Assembly (NCBI RefSeq): GCF_950295315.1
Contig: NC_080170.1
Span: 98,517,971 to 98,581,970, forward strand
DNA: 64,000 nt
Source: Erinaceus europaeus
Taxonomy: Eukaryota; Chordata; Mammalia; Eulipotyphla; Erinaceidae
Direction: 5' to 3'
Part shown: in pieces, positions 1 to 10,775 of the stretch
Numbering within the stretch: the stretch's first letter is position 1
Layout of the letters: each line of letters opens with the position of its first letter
The notes under the pieces: model-generated
What the model saw: the letters and a program-made list of their open reading frames with translations, nothing else
What the model was told of the DNA's origin: nothing
The model's database searches: none
Translations under genes and position numbers: made by a program

Positions 1-600
1 AATGGATAAAGAAAGGAACATCGTTGGCTTCACTATTTCTGAACTCATCATTCCCCTCCACCACAGAAAGGATGGCCAATTGCTCCTAGCAGACTTGCTG
101 TGGAGTTATTTTCTTTACCAGGATTCCTGGCACAGCAGGGGTGTCATTCCAAAACTTTTTTCTGCTTCTTTTCCCTCTCTCTCCCCATTTCTCTCTCTCT
201 CTCTCTCTCTGTCTTTTTTTTGTTTGTTTGTTTGTTGGGGGGGTGACTGGAGTTCTATTTGAGTGAAAAAATACCTGACCAATTAGAGCCTCAGGCCTAC
301 TGTGAAAGACTACCTGAGGGTTTTTATTTTTGATACTTCTTATAATAGGCTGTATTTGCTCAGGCTACCTGCAGCCAATCTGGAGTGATCCAAGCTGCAG
401 ACTGACTGTTGGGGTTTTTTTCTCTATCTTATTTTATTATAACTATTATTATATACACATGTCCTTTTCTCTCTTCTTCAGGTTGATAAAATTAACTGCT
501 GTTGCCTGTTACATTGATAGGGGACTAGGTGTCCTAACCATTGTGAGAGGTTCTTTTTTCTCTCTTCCAGTTCCCTCTTTTTCTTCTCCTGGACAAGTGA
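1..600. other. Non-genic flank with CT-rich and T-rich tracts
   Basis: No exon or recognisable gene is visible. A pyrimidine-rich stretch at about 166-212 contains an uninterrupted CT run, followed by a T run and GTTT repeats to about 235. It may be the degenerate tail of an old SINE, but I cannot assign a head. The remainder is unassigned single-copy-looking sequence up to the start of the L1 at about 601. Confidence 0.5.
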
Positions 601-2775
601 ATACAGCAGTATATCAAAAAGATTGTACATCACAACCAAGTGGGATTTATTCCAGGAATGCAAGGCTGGTTCAACATAGGTAAGTCAATCAATGTCATTC
701 ACCACATCAATAAAAGCAAAACAAAAAACCACTTGATTATCTCAATAGATGCAAAGATGCAGAGAAAGCCTTTGACAAAATACAACACCCATTAATGCTC
801 AAAACACTGCAAATAATGGGACTAGATGGAAATTCCTCAAGAGAGAGGTGTCCAAATATAGCAAACCTACAGCCAACATCATACTCAATGGAGAGAAACT
901 GAAAGCATTCCCCCTCAGATCGAGACTAGACAGGGCTGTCCATTATCACCATTACTCTTCAACATAGTATTGGAAATTCTTGCCATAGCAATCAGGCAAG
1001 AATAAGAAATCAAAGGAATACAGATTGGAAGGGAAGAAGTCAAGATATCACTATTTGCAGATGATATAATAGTATACATTGAAAAACCTAAAGAATACAG
1101 CAGAAAACTACTGGAAGTTATTAGGCAATATAGCAAGGTGTCAGGCTACAAAATCAACGTACAAAAATCAGTGGCATTCCTTTATGCAAACACTAAATCT
1201 GAAGAAGAGGATATCCAGAAATAACTCCCATTCACTGTTATAGCAAAATCAATAAAATACCTAGGAATAAACTGACCAAATTAATGAAAGACTTCTATAT
1301 TGAAAACTATGAGTCACTATTCAAGGAAATAGAAAAATGATAACAATAAATGGAAAGACAACCAATGCTCATGGATTGGAAGAACTAATATCATCAAAAT
1401 GAATGTTCTTCCCAGAGCCATATACAAATTTAATGTGGTACCCATCAAAGTTCCACCAAGCTTCTTTAAGAGAATAGAACAAAAACAACAATCATTTATC
1501 TGGAACCATAAAACACATAGAATCACCAAAACAGTCTTGAGGAAAAGAAATAGAAATGGAGGCATCACAAACCCAGATTTTAAACTATATTATAAGGCAA
1601 TCATCAGTCTAGTTCTGGAACAAAAATAGGTGCACAGACCAGTGGAAATGAATTGAAATTCCAGAACTAAACCCCCATACCTATGGACATCTAATCTTTG
1701 ATAAGGGTACCCAAAGTATTAAATGGAGGAAAGAGGCTCACTTCAATAAATGATGCTGGGTAAATTGGGTTGAAACATGTAGAAGAATGAAACTGAACCA
1801 CTTTATCGCACCAGAAACAAAAGTCAACTCCAAATGGATCAAAGACCCGGTTGTTAGGCCAGAAACTATCAAATACTTACAGGAAAACATTGGTGGAACA
1901 CTTTCCCACCTAAAATTCAAGGGTATCTTTGAGGATACAAACCAAATAGCAAGGAAAACTAAATTAAAAACAAATCAATGGGACTACATTAAATTGAAAA
2001 TTTTCTGCACAGCCAAAGAAACCATCACACAAAGAGACTCCTCACAGAATGGGAGATCTTCATATGCCATACATCAATCAAGAGACTAATAACAAAAATA
2101 TACAAAGAGATCAGCAAAATTAGCAACATAAAAATAAATAACCCCACACAGAAATGGGCAGAGGATATGAACAGAACATTCACTACAGAAGAGAACCAAA
2201 AGGCCAACAAGCACACAAAAAATTGCTCCAGGTCACTGATTGTCAGAGAAAAAAAATGAAATAAGTACAACACTGAGATACCACCTCACCTCTGTGAGAA
2301 TGTCATACATCAAAAATGACAGCAGCACCAATTCTGGAGAGTCTGTGGGGGAAAAGGAACCCTTCTGCACTCCTGGTGGGAATGTAAATTGATCCAACCT
2401 CCATGAAGAGCATTCTAGAAAACTCTTACAAGGCTAGACATAGACCTTCCATATGACGCAGTAATTCCTCTCCTAGGGATATACCCCAAAGACTCCATAA
2501 CACACAACTAAAAAGGTATGTGTGCACTTATGTTCATAGCACAATTTGTAATAGCTAAAACCTGGAAGCAACTCAGGTGCCCAACAACAGATGAGTGGCT
2601 GAGAAAATTATGGTATATATACACAATGGAATACTACACAGCTATGAAGAACAATGACCCCACCTTCTCTGACAGATCTTGGATGGAGCTAGAAGGAATT
2701 ATGTTAAGTAAGATAAATCATAAAAACAAAGCTGAGTATGGGATGATCCCACTTGTAAATAGAAGTTCAAAATAA
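601..2775 (+). pseudogene. L1 ORF2 remnant (reverse transcriptase to C-terminal region)
   Basis: In life ORF2p is the L1 endonuclease and reverse transcriptase that carries out target-primed reverse transcription. Here only the region from the middle of the RT domain onward is present. Visible marks are [14 protein letters not shown] near 630, SIDA near 745, and the catalytic FADD box at 1054-1065. After it come frame-shifted blocks at 1399-1629 (starting MNVLPRAIYKFN), 1787-2089 (KWIKDPVVRPETIKYLQEN) and 2518-2775 (ending near EYGMIPLVNRSSK). Many stops and frame changes separate them, so no functional protein is encoded. Confidence 0.9.
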
Positions 2776-4835
2776 TGACAGAAAGATAAACTCAAAGCCG
2801 GTTTTCACTGAATTTGGAATAGGGCACCAAAGTAAAAATCTCTGAGTTGTGGATGAAGGTGGAAGTTCTGCTTCAGTGCAGGGGGGTAGCAGTGGGATGG
2901 GACACAGTCTTTTGGTGGTGGGAATGATGTTTATGTACACTCATATTAATCTGTAGTAATATAAATCACTATTTAATTAATATGTGAGGAGAAAATTGAT
3001 GGAATGTCTCAAACTTTTTAATGCACAGTCCACAGGCTGATTCTTTGATATGCTGGCTCTCTTAAAAGCTTAGACCAAGGAGAACTTGATACAGCAAATC
3101 CTAACAAAGGGATTTATCAAAGTTAAACCAACTGCCAAATAATTTGATTACAGCAGTAACAATATATTGCCTTCTTAAACCCTAAGATAGCAGGAGTCTC
3201 CCACTTCCTCTATAGAGCCTATATTTCCCCCAGTCCTGGGAACTCTAGGATGGGGCTCACTTTCCAACATGCTTCTCTAAATTCATACCAAGTTATATTG
3301 CATCTGCTGATCCCAACATAATCAACACAACGAGTACCATTTCAGCATACTTCACTTCAGACTGTGTCCAGAGATGTCAGTCATGGAATGTCATCCCTCT
3401 TCCCTCATTACTCAGGTGACACCTTTCCTTTCATAGTATTCTCTAATTCCATTCCAGGTGCTTCACTTCCTAACAATGTCCCAAAACCTAGATATAGACC
3501 AGGTCTCATGAGATAGGGCATATGTTAACATGTATCCACGAATTAGGGCAAAATGTATACCTGAAAGCAGAAGAACAATAGTCTGCAATAAGTCAGTATA
3601 AAGCTCATAATGAAATAGTGTCTACTTAGACTTAGATACCCTTCTCACCTACTTCCTATTACAGTTCTCTCACTCATTCCAAAGCTTAATTTATCAAAGC
3701 AAGGATTGCAAAACCTGAATAAAGGCAAGAGACAGGCATACTTTAACGATGACTCTTCAGTCATTGTCAGGCCACTTCATCAGCTGGGACCCTAATCGGG
3801 GAGTCCTGAGATTCCCCAGCAGACATGATGGGCCTAGACCTCAAATAGATCCCTTTCTCCGTATTTACTGTTCATCTCTATTAGGAACAACACAATAGAC
3901 CCCTTTGTGGGCCCTCATAGGTCCTTTCCCTCAACTTGGATCAACAGTGATAGAGATTGTTCCATCCTCCAAAGGGAGGCTGGACAACATACTCTAGGCT
4001 ACACCTGAGGAAGGTGGGTCTTGATACTGGGGCAGCTTGACCACAGAATTTGAGCTCAGATTTACAGGTATGCAGAGGTCATATAGGCTCCTAAGCTGAA
4101 TATGGGCCCCAGATCAGATAAAATAAATGGGGTTTACAGTCAACAATGTTTATATACCTTTCCCATATTTGGGAGCTACTGTCTTCCCTGATCCAAATTT
4201 ATGGTCCTTTATCCAGCCATGACATCATCTCCCCAGAGAATAACTTGGATCCATCTGCATATCAGATTTCAGGCTCAGGGGAAAAACAAACAACAACAGC
4301 AACAACAACAAAAACTAGTATAGTCACAGCTCCTTTGGAATATAACTAAAATAGGCCTATTAGCTATCTATAAAATGGAGACCCCCCCCAAGTCTTCATC
4401 TACACTATTCCATCCTTTAGGTTCATGATTAGTCAAGAACTTGTTTGGCTTTATATGTTAACTCTCTTTTCAGCCACCAGGATCCAGAGGCTACCATGAT
4501 GCCAGTCAGACTTCCCTGGACAGATAACCCCACCAATGTGTCCTGGAGCCCAGCAACTCCAGAGCCCTGCTCTACGAGGGAACAAGAGAAATAGTCTGGA
4601 AGTATGGATCGACCTGTTGGTGCCCATGTTTAGAGGGGAAGCAATTACAGAAGCCAGATCTTCCACCTTCTACAGCTGATAATGACCCTGGGTCCATACT
4701 CCCAGAGGGATAAAGTATAGGAAACCTATCCAGGAGGGGATGAGATGTGGAGTTCTGATGGTAGGAATTGTGTGGAGTTGTAACCCTCTTATCCTATGGA
4801 TTTTTCAACATTTCCTTTTTATAAAAACAAAACAA
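2776..4835 (+). other. L1 3' UTR, long form (~2.06 kb)
   Basis: This stretch follows the ORF2 stop and is co-linear with the minus-strand L1 3' UTR at 61335-59250. It includes the block beginning GGGCACCAAAGTAAAAAT near 2821, a middle part, an internal A/CAA-rich tract near 4283-4314, and the terminal block with CCCAGAGGGATAAAG near 4701 that recurs through the window. It contains a possible intron with donor near 3416 and acceptor near 4473. No open frame in it looks selected. Confidence 0.85.
3416..4473 (+). other. Predicted intron inside the long L1 3' UTR
   Basis: By alignment with the spliced copy at 10776-11490, the intron would start at CAG|GTGAC (3416) and end at CTCTTTTCAG (4473), giving 1058 bp. 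The acceptor has a pyrimidine tract and AG; the donor here is one base off the stronger GTGAGA of other copies. The copy itself is unspliced. The role is inferred from alignment only. Confidence 0.55.
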
Positions 4836-6117
4836 AAAAACATATCACCAAATCTTCCTCCAATGTGTGAGGGTGAGGCAGTATGCTAGGGCATGTGTAT
4901 GAAAAGCAGAGTAACTATTCATGATAATTGTACTATCAGATCAATAGATGTGATTTTAATTTACATATTCTTCTTTTATATTTTTCTCCTTTTTTATAGA
5001 GAAAATCAAATTAAATATGTATCTACAGTAGTAATCTATACAAACTCACATCATGATCAATCCATATAACATTCTAACTGGGCCTCGTTTTCTTGGGCTT
5101 TGCTGAGATTTCTTTTTTGGGGTTTGACTAGTTCGCTCTATTTTCACTGAGTTACCTCCTGGCACCCTTCAGTTAGGTGGGTTCTGATTTAAATATCCTT
5201 GAAGACCTCATTCACATCTTATACTCAATTTCATCTACTACTTCCCTTCTTGCTTAACCTCTGTGATTCAGCAACAAGGTTTTCTTTCAAATTCTTTAAC
5301 ACCCCAATTTAACGCATTTGCCTAGGCAATTTCTTATCCTGTGAAATTCTTTTATTTTGAATTTCACATAGCTGACTCTTTCATGTTACTAGATCAGAAC
5401 TAAAGGTCATCTCATATATCTTTCCATAAAATTGCAGCAATTAATCTCTATGAAGCACTTTTATTCCATTTTTGTGTAACTTAAACAGCTTTCTATTGAT
5501 TTTAAATGGGTTTACAATAATATAACAGTTTAGAAGTATAATTTCACAACTATATGTGTGTATGAGTCTCTGTACCAACCACCAAAGTTACAGTGCATAC
5601 ACTGTTCCCCTTTTTGCTCTAGTAACCACCAGATTTTTTAGAGTTTAAGTTAGCTTTATTATTATTATTTTGCAAATTCTTTGTTCTAGTTACTTATATT
5701 TAGTATGTGAATGAAACCATCATAAAAATTGTCTTTTATTTTCTTACTTATGTTCATCTAACATGATCAAGTTTCATCTCTTATGTCCTCAGGGACACAT
5801 ATGTCTTTGTTTAATGATTAGGTAGTATTGCATTGAGTATATATCCTATTTTTGTTATTCATATATCTCTTAGTGGCAATACTTGCAAGACTCTTAAAAA
5901 GTACTTTGTTTATGTATAAATATTTATGCATTGCCTACAACCCACATTAGAATATAAATTTATGAAATCGCAAACCTTGAGTGACATTCATTCTATCAAT
6001 ACTTGACTCATGTTCTTTAAACTAGTGAGTTAATAAATGCGTAAGTATGAAACAAGTACAAAACATACCTATCATAGCTCAATAGATTAGTTCCTTTTAA
6101 AAAAAAATAGAGAATTA
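4836..6117. other. Non-genic stretch with an ancient L1 relic at about 5470-5890 (minus)
   Basis: No gene is visible. From about 5470 to 5890 the sequence resembles the antisense of an old mammalian L1 3' end: ATGTTCATCTAACATGATCA near 5750 and the later GGTAGTATTGCATTGAGTAT near 5821 match the general pattern of ORF2 C-terminus and 3' UTR read on the minus strand. Divergence is high. The rest is unassigned. Confidence 0.45.
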
Positions 6118-7725
6118 CTATTTCACAAGATTATATGATAAGAGGGGTACAATTCCACACAGTTCCCATCACCAGAGTTCTAAAGCCTAGACCAAGTAGA
6201 TCAGAAGCAACCAATAGCACAGCTATATACAAGATACTGGGTACTGTAACAAAAAGACTTTTCAAAGTTAACCCAATTACCAAATAATGTGATGATAACA
6301 TTAACTATCGATTGTCTTTTGGAACCCTAAGACAGCAGGAACCTCACATCTCCACTATAGAGCCTCTACTTCCTGCAGTCCTGGAACCCTTAGATAGGGC
6401 CCACTTTCCCGTATGCCTTTCCCAATCCATACCAAATACTATTGCATCTGCTGATCACAGAGTTCTATATCTCATCCCCTCCTTTGAAAGTTTCCCTATT
6501 CTCTATCCCTCTGTGAGTATAGACCGCAAGTCTTTATGGGATGCAGGTGGTGGAAGGTCTGGCTTCTGTAATAGCTTCTCTGCTGGACATGGGCATCAGT
6601 ATGACAGTCCATACCCACATTCTGCTTCTGCTGTTCCCTGATGGGCTAGGAGTCCGGGAAGGTGGTGTTCCAGGACACATTGATGAGGTTGTCTGCCTAG
6701 GGTTGGCATCATGGTAGCATCTGCAAATTGGAGGCAGAATAACGGTAATATATAAAAAAGAACAAATTATTTAATAATCAGGAACTTAAAAGTCAGGATA
6801 CAGCAGATGGAACTAATAGTCTTCATATGAGAAGAAGCTAAGAAGTCTATTTTGAGTATATTCCAAGGTGTCCATGATTTTACTAATTTTTTACTGAGCC
6901 TGATAGTGTTCAGGTGGGCTAACAGTATATATAGTCTGGGAAGATAGTGTCAGAGTTGAGAATAGTACAGGAAAGCTGGATCAGAACAGAGAGTAACTAC
7001 CAAACATGGACAGAGTTTATAAATAACATTAACCATAGACTTTCTGATCTCATCTGGGACCCATGTCTATTCATATTTTTGACAGAAGCCTGTGTAACCT
7101 CTGCATCACTGTCATTTGCACTGAACTCTTAGTCCATGGCCACAACTAGGAACATTAAAGGCTGCTGTCATTTCAGGTCCATCTTTCTTGAATGGCAGAG
7201 TATGTTGACCCACCTTCCCTTTGTATAGTGGGGCAGTTTCTATCATTGTTGTTCTATATTGAGGGCAAGATCCTGCAGAGGCCCACTAAAGGTTTTATGA
7301 TATTGTTCCTTTTGGAGACGACCAGTGATGGTGGAGAGAGAGGTCTGTTAGAGGTCTAGGGCCATAATATCTCTGTGAGAATCCAAGGATTACTTTAATG
7401 TATATATTTCCCCTAAGTTATGGATACATGTGCCCTTTATTTCAGGGCCTGGTCTATAACTAGGTTCTGTAATTTGTTAGGAAGTGTGTGAAATGGAACT
7501 AAGGAGTCCTATGAGCTAGGAAAGGTCTCACCAGACTATTAGAGCTAATGGGTTGACATCCCAGGCCTGCCATCTCTGGACATAGTCCATTGTGAAATAT
7601 GTCAAGGTAGCATTGATAGGGATTGTTTCTTTCTGCAAATAATTCTTCAACTGAGCTTTGAGGACAAATGAATAGGTTATCAGTACAGAAGAAAATGGAT
7701 ATTTCTGTAATAAAGGTCCATGTTG
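6118..7725 (-). mobile_element. Older L1 3' UTR fragment (minus), interrupted at 6182-6457
   Basis: Read on the minus strand this is the 3' UTR of the same L1 lineage, in an older, more diverged form. Hallmarks on the plus strand are AAGAGGGGTACAATTCCACA near 6140, CTCTATCCCTCTGTGAGTAT near 6500 and CCAGGACACATTGATGAGG near 6670. It continues through the middle of the UTR to about 7725. A 276-bp piece in the opposite orientation lies inside it. The A-tail end is weak. Confidence 0.8.
6182..6457 (+). mobile_element. Tailless L1 3' UTR fragment nested in the older 3' UTR
   Basis: The piece begins AAAGCCTAGACCAAGTAGAT and ends CATCTGCTGATCA; it matches about 62615-62895 of the younger plus-strand L1. 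It is flanked by CAGAGTTCT at 6173-6181 and 6458-6466, a 9-bp direct repeat that looks like a TSD. There is no A-tail, and the right edge lies within the UTR far from the L1 3' end. It could be a 3'-truncated retro-insertion or a repair patch. Confidence 0.65.
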
Positions 7726-7727
7726 AT

Positions 7728-7880
7728 GGGGCCAGGTGGTGGTGCATCCAGCTGAGTGCACATGACCATGTGCAAGGTTCAAGTTCCTGGTCTCCACCAG
7801 CAGGTGTGCTGCCAGTATCCCTCTTTAACTCTCCGTCTACCCCTCCTTTTATAATATCGTTCTGTTCTACTTAATCAAAT
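7728..7880 (+). mobile_element. SINE type B (plus), degraded
   Basis: A tRNA-like head (CCAGGTGGTGGTGCATCCAG) is followed by a B-box-like GGTTCAAGTTCC near 7777 and a pyrimidine-rich body with ATC/CT sequences. The tail is short. It directly follows the end of the L1 3' UTR fragment. Confidence 0.7.
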
Positions 7881-8059
7881 ACATTAATTATGCACCAACC
7901 TGGGCCCTTTAAAATAATTGGTAGGGATTTATAAAAAAAAATAAAAGAGAGAGAAATTTATTTTTGGAAAAGGTTCATATTGAAGGAAACCAGTACATGA
8001 TACAGATGACATTGAACTTTTTTCTTCATTGTGAAAGGGCAGTTAGAAAACTCTATGAA

Positions 8060-8067
8060 TACTATAT

Positions 8068-8117
<50 letters not shown>

Positions 8118-8121
8118 ATAA
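8060..8121. repeat. (TA)n/(TATG)n microsatellite
   Basis: About 60 bp of alternating TA with a few G and C interruptions (TATGTATATG, ATACATATAC). It can form self-paired structures. Confidence 0.9.
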
Positions 8122-8993
8122 TTTTGCAGTTATAAAATAGAAGTAATTTACCTCATGAAGTTGTTTCACTTAAGTAAATTTATAAAGATAAACTTAAAGC
8201 AACTCAGTACATAGTAATTTTTATTTTTCTATATTCCCCTACATGAAAGAACTAACACCACTTTAACATACTAAAATAACTTAAGTAATTATCAAAGTTT
8301 AACTTTCAGTAATAATCTGGTCATCATGGCTTGACTAGATCTTCTGCCAAGTTAGAATCAAGACGTTGGCAAGACTTCATTTATCACCTGGAAATGAACC
8401 TAATCCTGAGCTCACTTAGAATTCATTTTCATGTTGCTATACTCATTTGCTAGAAATCATCTACAATCTTTCTAACTGAAACTCTGCACAGGCCCTCTCA
8501 CTACAGGGTCTTTTCAAAGATGCAAAAAGAGTAAGTGTTCCAAGATGAAATTTTATAATATCAGCATTTGCATCTTGCCTCCATTGCCAAGTTTTGTTGA
8601 TTAGCTATAGCTCAAAGAAACCATCTACATTGAAAGGGGAAGGATATATATGGTCAGAATGAGAGGACTGTGGCTGTCTGATTAAAATTTATCTCCATCA
8701 AAACATGGCAAAAGCAATCCAAGATGGCCCTAAAGTTATTTTGAGTTACTCTCACCTTCCATGTTTCTTCTGTCTTGGGAAAATGTAAACCAGTAAATTT
8801 CCTCAATTTTTAAAAACAGTGAGCTTCTGCCAAAGATATTGCTTCCTGGGTTATTCTGAGGAAACTCTGGCACTAAACCTTTAACGAGAAATTACAACCC
8901 ATTAGACCATATACTCCTTATTCTCATTGTTTTCTTTCTTCAACTTAGAGCATTATGATTTACTGTAGTTTTATTTTTTAAGTGAAATCTCTA
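8122..8993. other. Unassigned single-copy-looking stretch
   Basis: No reading frame, tRNA-like head or L1 motif is recognisable here. It is one of the longer repeat-poor stretches and might include ancient repeats too diverged to see. Confidence 0.4.
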
Positions 8994-9007
8994 TTCCCCC
9001 GTATTTG

Positions 9008-9168
9008 GATTTATTAAAAAAATTTTATTTGTTTGTTAATGAAAAAGATAGGAGGAGAGAGAGAAAGAACCAGACATCACTCTGTTACATATTCTGCCAG
9101 GGATCGAACTCTGGACCTCATGTTTGAGAGTCCAATGCTTTATCCACTGTGCCACCTCCTGGCCTATG
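9008..9168 (-). mobile_element. tRNA-derived SINE (minus) with TSD
   Basis: On the minus strand it reads GGCCAGGAGGTGGCACAGTG at its 5' end, GTGGATAAAGCATTGGACTC in the tRNA-like head, a B-box GAGTTCGATCCC, then a CT-rich body and A-rich tail. It is flanked by TTCCCCC[G/A]TATTTG at 8994-9007 and 9169-9182, a 14-bp TSD with one mismatch. It differs in the head from types A, B and C. Confidence 0.85.
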
Positions 9169-9182
9169 TTCCCCCATATTTG

Positions 9183-9904
9183 TATGTTTTATTTATTGTA
9201 TATTTAACCTTAAACTTCCATCATTTCATATTTTTCATAATAATACAATCTTCTAAACAATACAATCTTCTAGGTCAATATTGTACTTTTAAATGTTTTT
9301 CTTTTCCTTTAATAGACATGTATCACAATGCCATGCTATTATTATCAAGTTTGAATCTTCTTTTACCCTATTATGTACAAAATGCAGTCAGCAGGTTTAG
9401 TCATTGTGTTGGAGTGACAAGCTTTTTTTTCATATAGTGCCTTATGACCAGCCACAAATGAGTATCAACATTTCTACCTCATTTAATGAACTTCACTCTA
9501 TCAAGCCCCACTTTCAAACAATATTACTCAAAAGAAAATATACTGTCTTCTCACAAAGAATCTCTTGTTGTATATGAAGGGTTGCTTCAACTATTTTCTT
9601 CTCTTTTTTGTATACTTATAGGGGCCATTAGTTTGAGTTATGTAAACTCAGCTAGTCACTTAGTCAGAGAAAAGGAAACTAGGAGGCTTTAGAGTTTGCA
9701 GTTCGGTTGTTATGTGGGTAAAGTTTCTTGTCTGGCTATGATATTTGTCTTCAAAACACTCTCACCTCCAACTTAAGTCCATTCCAACCATCATACACTG
9801 AAACCCCAATGCCCTCTTCACTCCCTCCCTATGTCTCCTTCCCCAGAGTCCTACAATATACCATATACAGTTCAAGTAACACTTGCAATAAGTTTTTCTA
9901 GAAA
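9183..9904. other. Unassigned stretch
   Basis: No gene or clear repeat is visible. A direct repeat of AATACAATCTTCTA occurs twice near 9242-9273. The open frames here do not resemble known proteins. Confidence 0.4.
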
Positions 9905-10775
9905 ATGGATCCTAACAGCCTAAACAAACATGTGATTGTTAAAATCATAAAATGCATCTTCTCAGATCATGATAGTATAATGCTAGAAATCAACCACAAA
10001 GAGAAAAAAAAACTGTCCCAAAATCTGGGACTAAATAGTATGCTTCTGAATAACATATGGGTCCATAAAGAAATCAAAAAATAAATTAATAATTACTTTT
10101 ATATAAACAAAAATTAACAAAATAGCTATCAAACCTTATGGGATATAACAAAAGCAGTCTTAAGAGGGAAGTTCATAGTAACACAGGCCCACATTAAATA
10201 AGAGGAGAAATCACTAGTAAACCATCTAATAACCAACTGGACCAACTAGAAATGAAACAAGAAAGAGATCCAGCAGTCAACAGGAGACAGGAAACACTTA
10301 AAATCAGAGCAGAATTCAATTAAATAGAAAACAAAAAGACCATTAGGAAGAGTAATATAACCAAGAGATGTTTTTTTTTCTTTGAAAGGATAAGTAAAAC
10401 AGATAAATCACTACCTATACTCACTGAGAAAAAAGAGAGAAATGTATGATAAAATAACTCAGAAATGAGAGAGGCGTTATTACAATAGATGAAGCACAGA
10501 TGCAAAGGATCATGCAAGACTATTATAGATATGGAAACAAAATTTGAAGATTTAGAAGGAAGGGACACATTCTTAGAATCAACTACAACCTTGACACAGA
10601 GGAAATAGATAAACTTAACAGGCCAAACACTAGTGCAGAAATTGAAACTGTAATCAGAAGCCTCCTCAAGAACAAAAGCTGGCATCCTGATGGCTATACT
10701 AATACATTTTATAAGATATTCAAATAACAACTAACACTCATCCTCCTCAAACACTTCCAAAAAAACAGAAAAAAA
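9905..10775 (+). pseudogene. Old L1 ORF2 fragment, left part (post-endonuclease region)
   Basis: The conceptual plus-strand translation gives L1 blocks such as CIFSDHDSIMLEINHKEKKK near 9957, LLNNIWVHKEIK near 10040 and LLKHFQKNRK near 10745. These match the region between endonuclease and RT in L1 ORF2. Frame shifts and stops are frequent. The fragment continues at 11497, after a 0.7-kb insertion. Confidence 0.8.

Larger units (their letters stand above)
601..4835 (+). mobile_element. 5'-truncated LINE-1 with very long 3' UTR
   Basis: The element enters in the reverse transcriptase part of ORF2 and runs through the ORF2 end, near 2775, to a 3' UTR of about 2.06 kb ending in an A-rich tail near 4835. 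Orientation and extent are supported by alignment with the L1 at 59.2-61.35 kb (minus) and the one at 61.35-63.65 kb (plus). No convincing TSD was found. The reading frame is broken several times, so this is a dead copy. The 5' truncation is ordinary for L1; the 3' UTR length is not, since human L1 has roughly 0.2 kb. Confidence 0.9.

Noticed and set aside
9033..9437. 134-codon plus-strand frame
   Set aside because: Its first 45 codons are antisense SINE; the rest is hydrophobic AT-rich translation with no motif.
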